In this document: piece by piece, positions 5,842 through 7,878 of the stretch | How the letters are laid out: each line of letters begins with the position of its first letter | Numbering within the stretch: the first letter of the stretch is position 1 | Source of the DNA: Acidimicrobiales bacterium | GTDB lineage: Bacteria > Actinomycetota > Acidimicrobiia > Acidimicrobiales > RAAP-2 | Direction: 5' to 3' | Assembly (NCBI GenBank): GCA_017883125.1 | Contig: JADGOD010000071.1 | Location: forward strand, 1 to 7,878 | Length of the DNA stretch: 7,878 nucleotides | Notes under the pieces: generated by a model | What the model was told of the DNA's origin: nothing | Seen by the model: only the letters and a program-made list of their open reading frames with translations | The model's database searches: none | Position numbers and translations under genes: made by a program

Positions 5842-6542
5842 TGACAGCCCAACCCCAGACCGAGCCATCCGTGGAGCAAGTCGACCCGGGGGGCGGCGCT
5901 GGTGAGCAGTCTTGGGTCGAGCGCGTCTTGGAGCGCTCCGAGCAGATCCAGCGGACCCGTACGAGGAGCATCGCGCAGGCACGACAGTTCGTCGAAGCAG
6001 CGCGGCGTCTCATCGACCGGCAGGGCAGCAGCTTCACCACCCAAGAGCTCACCCAAGAGGCCGGTGTCGCGGTCCAAACCTTCTACCGCTCCTTCGACAG
6101 CAAGGACAGCCTGCTGCTCGCCGTCTTCGAGGAGTTGATCGGCGAGTCTTGCCAGACCTACCGAAACCAACTCGAGGAAATCGATGATCCCGTGGCCCGG
6201 ATCCGTTACTACGTCACCTCTGCGGTGGGCTCATGGCGCTCGAGCCCGAGCCTCGCGCAGTTCATCACGGCGCAGCACTGGCGGCTCTTCCAGCTCTATC
6301 CCGACGAGGTGGCTGCAGCTACGGGACAGTTCGCTCGCCTCATCCAACAGGATCTCGAGGAGGCCGCCTCCCAGGGACTCCTCAGCCCTGCGGACCCAGA
6401 GCACGACGCATGGGCGGTGACCCAGCTGGTGATGGCGGTCTTCCACCACGGGGCCTTCGCCCAGCCAGCAGTGCCTCCGGCCGACGAGGCCGAGCGCCTC
6501 TGGCGCTTTTGTCTCTCGGCCCTGGGCGGCACGCCGGGGTGA
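5841..6542 (+). CDS. TetR/AcrR-family transcriptional regulator
   Basis: The 233-aa protein has a TetR_N DNA-binding domain at about 44-100. This runs 'RSIAQARQFVEAARRLIDRQG', 'FTTQELTQEAGVAVQTFYRSFDSKDSLL', so the recognition helix is near residues 76-85 and is followed by the FxSKxxLL signature. A ~40-residue N-terminal tail, rich in Glu, Gln and Gly and longer than usual, precedes it. The C-terminal all-helical part (110-230) would bind the ligand, perhaps a CoA thioester as in other catabolic TetR regulators. The start is ATG 5841, which shares its A with the thiolase TGA; CGGAG (5828-5832) lies 8 nt upstream. The gene is the ninth in the run, so it would be made with the enzymes and could repress its own operon. 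The operator is not visible, because the operon promoter is probably upstream of the window. Confidence 0.95.
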   Translation: MTAQPQTEPSVEQVDPGGGAGEQSWVERVLERSEQIQRTRTRSIAQARQFVEAARRLIDRQGSSFTTQELTQEAGVAVQTFYRSFDSKDSLLLAVFEELIGESCQTYRNQLEEIDDPVARIRYYVTSAVGSWRSSPSLAQFITAQHWRLFQLYPDEVAAATGQFARLIQQDLEEAASQGLLSPADPEHDAWAVTQLVMAVFHHGAFAQPAVPPADEAERLWRFCLSALGGTPG

Positions 6543-6607
6543 GTGAGCCCGGCAGCCGATGACCATCAATCGAGCGTGAGGGTGCAGCGAGGACTAGGAG
6601 CGAGCCG
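6543..6607 (+). promoter_or_regulatory. TetR-to-kinase spacer with a ribosome binding site
   Basis: This 65-nt stretch is the longest internal gap in the gene run. It holds AGGAG at 6596-6600, 7 nt before ATG 6608, which fixes the kinase start. A short imperfect palindrome GATG-AC-CATC (6558-6567) and a minimal six-codon open frame (6559-6579) also lie here; neither is strong enough to call. No convincing -35/-10 pair is visible, so the kinase may still be transcribed with the operon. Confidence 0.4.
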
Positions 6608-7657
6608 ATGAAGATCCCGGAAACCCTCGATGAGGTCCTCTCCCCCGCCTGGCTGAGCGAGGCGCTCTCGCTACGCTTCCCTGGCATCCGCGTGACCAGC
6701 GCGACACTCGGTCCAGTCATCTCAAGGGTCTCGACCAACGCCCGGTTCCGGATCGAGTGTGAGCAGGGCCTGCCCGAAGGGCTCTCGCCTTACCTCTGTG
6801 TCAAGGGCTACTTCTCCGAGGACGGTGCCCGGTCTCGCCTGGCCGGGATCCCCGAGGCGCTCTTCTACCGCGACCTCGCCGCATCATCTGGGGTGCGGAC
6901 CCTGCGCAGCGTCTTCGCCGAGGTCGACGAGCAGGGCACGAACGCCATCCTGCTCACCGAGGACGTCGCCGCTGAGGGAGCCGTCTTCCTCGACTCGCTC
7001 GCGCCCTACACGGCCGAGCAGGCCACCGAGAGCCTCGGGCAGTTCGCCACCCTCCACGGCAGGACCTGGGGCTCATCGGCACTTGCTGACTCGGCCTGGT
7101 TGGCGCCCCGCCTCGCCCACGTCCTGAGAGCTCGAGGGATCAAGGAGATCCGAGGGAACTTCGACGGTCCTATCGGGTCCAGGGTGCCCCCCGAGGCCCG
7201 GGACGGGGAGAAGCTGATCCGGGCCCTCCAGGCCCTGCCGGCGATCGGCGAGTCGAACGACTCATGGTGCCTGCTGCACGGCGATGCCCACGTGGGCAAT
7301 GTCTTTCTCGACGCGGAGGGCCGGCCCTCGCTCGTCGACTGGCAGCTCGTCCAACGGGGGCCCTGGTACATCGACGTCGGCTACCACCTCGGCTGCACCC
7401 TCCCGGTCGACGAACGCCGACACCGTGAAGGCGAGCTGCTCGATGCCTACCTCGAGCAGCTCGCAGTACAAGGGATCGAGTGGCCCTCAGCAGAAGAGGT
7501 TCGCCTCGGCATTTGCTGCGGCCTGGTCTATGGCTTCTTTCTCTGGGCGATCACCCTCAAGGTGGATCCGAGCATCACCACGGCCATGCTCGAGCGCCTG
7601 GGTACTGCTGTCGCCGATCACGACGCCCTCGACGAGGTGCTCAGGCAGGCCAACTGA
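6608..7657 (+). CDS. APH/CHK-like small-molecule kinase (phosphotransferase family protein)
   Basis: The 349-aa protein has the bilobal kinase pattern of the aminoglycoside phosphotransferase/choline-kinase clan. In the N lobe, 'STNARFRIECEQG' is followed by 'YLCVKGYF' with Lys66 (ATP), and 'GIPEALFYRDL' with Glu83 pairing to it. 'AILLTEDV' forms the hinge. In the C lobe, the Brenner motif HGDAHVGN is at 224-231, with catalytic-base Asp226 and Asn231, and 'LVDWQ' follows with Mg-binding Asp244. The DWQ, rather than the DWE/DFG of many antibiotic kinases, and the 'YIDVGYHL' that follows, recall the ecdysteroid-kinase/CHK group. That group phosphorylates lipophilic alcohols. An antibiotic-resistance role is not suggested by the context. 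A hydroxylated pathway intermediate is a plausible substrate, but this is inference. The gene starts after a 65-nt gap and may be the last operon gene or a separate unit. A hairpin follows 4 nt after its stop. Confidence 0.9.
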   Translation: MKIPETLDEVLSPAWLSEALSLRFPGIRVTSATLGPVISRVSTNARFRIECEQGLPEGLSPYLCVKGYFSEDGARSRLAGIPEALFYRDLAASSGVRTLRSVFAEVDEQGTNAILLTEDVAAEGAVFLDSLAPYTAEQATESLGQFATLHGRTWGSSALADSAWLAPRLAHVLRARGIKEIRGNFDGPIGSRVPPEARDGEKLIRALQALPAIGESNDSWCLLHGDAHVGNVFLDAEGRPSLVDWQLVQRGPWYIDVGYHLGCTLPVDERRHREGELLDAYLEQLAVQGIEWPSAEEVRLGICCGLVYGFFLWAITLKVDPSITTAMLERLGTAVADHDALDEVLRQAN

Positions 7658-7660
7658 CAA

Positions 7661-7681
7661 CGGACTCCCACAGGGAGTACG
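7661..7681 (+). terminator. Hairpin just after the kinase gene, possible weak terminator
   Basis: ACTCCC (7664-7669) and GGGAGT (7673-7678) form a perfect 6-bp stem around a 3-nt ACA loop. CG and CG at the flanks add two pairs beyond one G-A mismatch. It starts 4 nt after the kinase stop, where a transcription end would fit. No T-tract follows, so a canonical intrinsic terminator is not shown. A stem without a U-run is common at actinobacterial gene ends; an operator site is the alternative. Confidence 0.35.
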
Positions 7682-7878
7682 CCAATTGACCAACCTTCCG
7701 AGGACACCCGCAGCGCTCAAGCGGCCCCAGGTACGCTCGGGTCTCCACCGGCAGCTCGCTTCCTCGTTGCCCTCTCCGCACGCTTCGCGGAATCGCCGAG
7801 GTGGGACGAAAGGGCCGCGTACTACTCGACCGATCCAGAAGCGCCTCATTGAGACTTCTCGTCATCGTCGGGTGACCC
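7682..7878. other. Downstream region without a supported gene
   Basis: All three + frames have weaker third-position GC bias than the genes upstream. An open frame from TTG 7686 runs to the window edge, but its translation is rich in Arg, Ser and Pro and resembles no family I know. The frame in phase with the kinase stays open from the kinase stop to a TGA near 7850 without an ATG, GTG or TTG. The minus-strand open frames here also lack recognisable features. No clear promoter was seen. The next real gene probably begins beyond 7878. Confidence 0.5.

Noticed and set aside
6558..6567. Short palindrome GATG-AC-CATC as a TetR operator
   Set aside because: Four-base arms are too short and too likely by chance; TetR operators usually have longer arms and lie at a promoter.
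7686..7737. TTGACC (7686) and TACGCT (7732) as a promoter
   Set aside because: The spacing between the two hexamers is 40 nt, far from the usual 16-19, and no better -10 match lies at the right distance.
7641..7865. Minus-strand open frames over the kinase end and the right flank
   Set aside because: They overlap the confident kinase gene or have atypical composition, with no motif or ribosome site to support them.

Overview
The window is high-GC DNA, roughly two thirds G+C by eye, with very strong GC preference at third codon positions. It carries ten genes, all on the + strand, packed with overlaps or gaps of a few bases. The GC content, a probable F420-dependent (Ddn-type) reductase, a P450 paired with a single-cluster 3Fe-4S-type ferredoxin, and a discrete DUF35/thiolase-like pair together point to an actinobacterium (Mycobacteriales, Pseudonocardiales or Acidimicrobiia-like). 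The exact taxon cannot be read from the sequence.

Layout from left to right: the 3' end of an amidohydrolase_2-family metal hydrolase (2-295, cut by the window edge); a 3Fe-4S-type ferredoxin (288-497); a short-chain dehydrogenase/reductase (525-1304); a cytochrome P450 (1301-2542); a Ddn-like nitroreductase-family protein (2549-2992); a CaiB/BaiF class III CoA-transferase (3009-4220); a DUF35 zinc-ribbon/OB-fold protein (4217-4645); a thiolase-like SCP2/Ltp-type protein (4642-5841); a TetR-type regulator (5841-6542); and, after a 65-nt gap, an APH/CHK-like small-molecule kinase (6608-7657). A short hairpin follows the kinase at once, and the last ~200 nt hold no gene I can support.

The gene set reads as a catabolic or tailoring operon for a hydrophobic carboxylic-acid or alicyclic substrate, for example a steroid, terpenoid or branched acid. 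The ferredoxin and P450 would hydroxylate, the SDR would oxidise the alcohol, the CoA-transferase would make the CoA thioester, and the Ltp-like/DUF35 pair would cleave a C-C bond. That pair resembles the Ltp2-ChsH2(DUF35) retro-aldolase of steroid side-chain degradation. The Ddn-like protein could reduce an activated double bond or quinone. No ferredoxin reductase, acyl-CoA dehydrogenase, hydratase or acyl-CoA ligase lies in the window, so the pathway is incomplete here. The substrate is not determined by the sequence.

The points most worth a second look are: a P450 whose I-helix lacks the usual acid before the conserved Thr and whose F-G region looks shortened; a thiolase-fold protein without the nucleophilic Cys, partnered with a stand-alone DUF35 protein; a DWQ-motif kinase that may phosphorylate a hydroxylated intermediate; and a TetR gene translationally coupled to the end of the operon.
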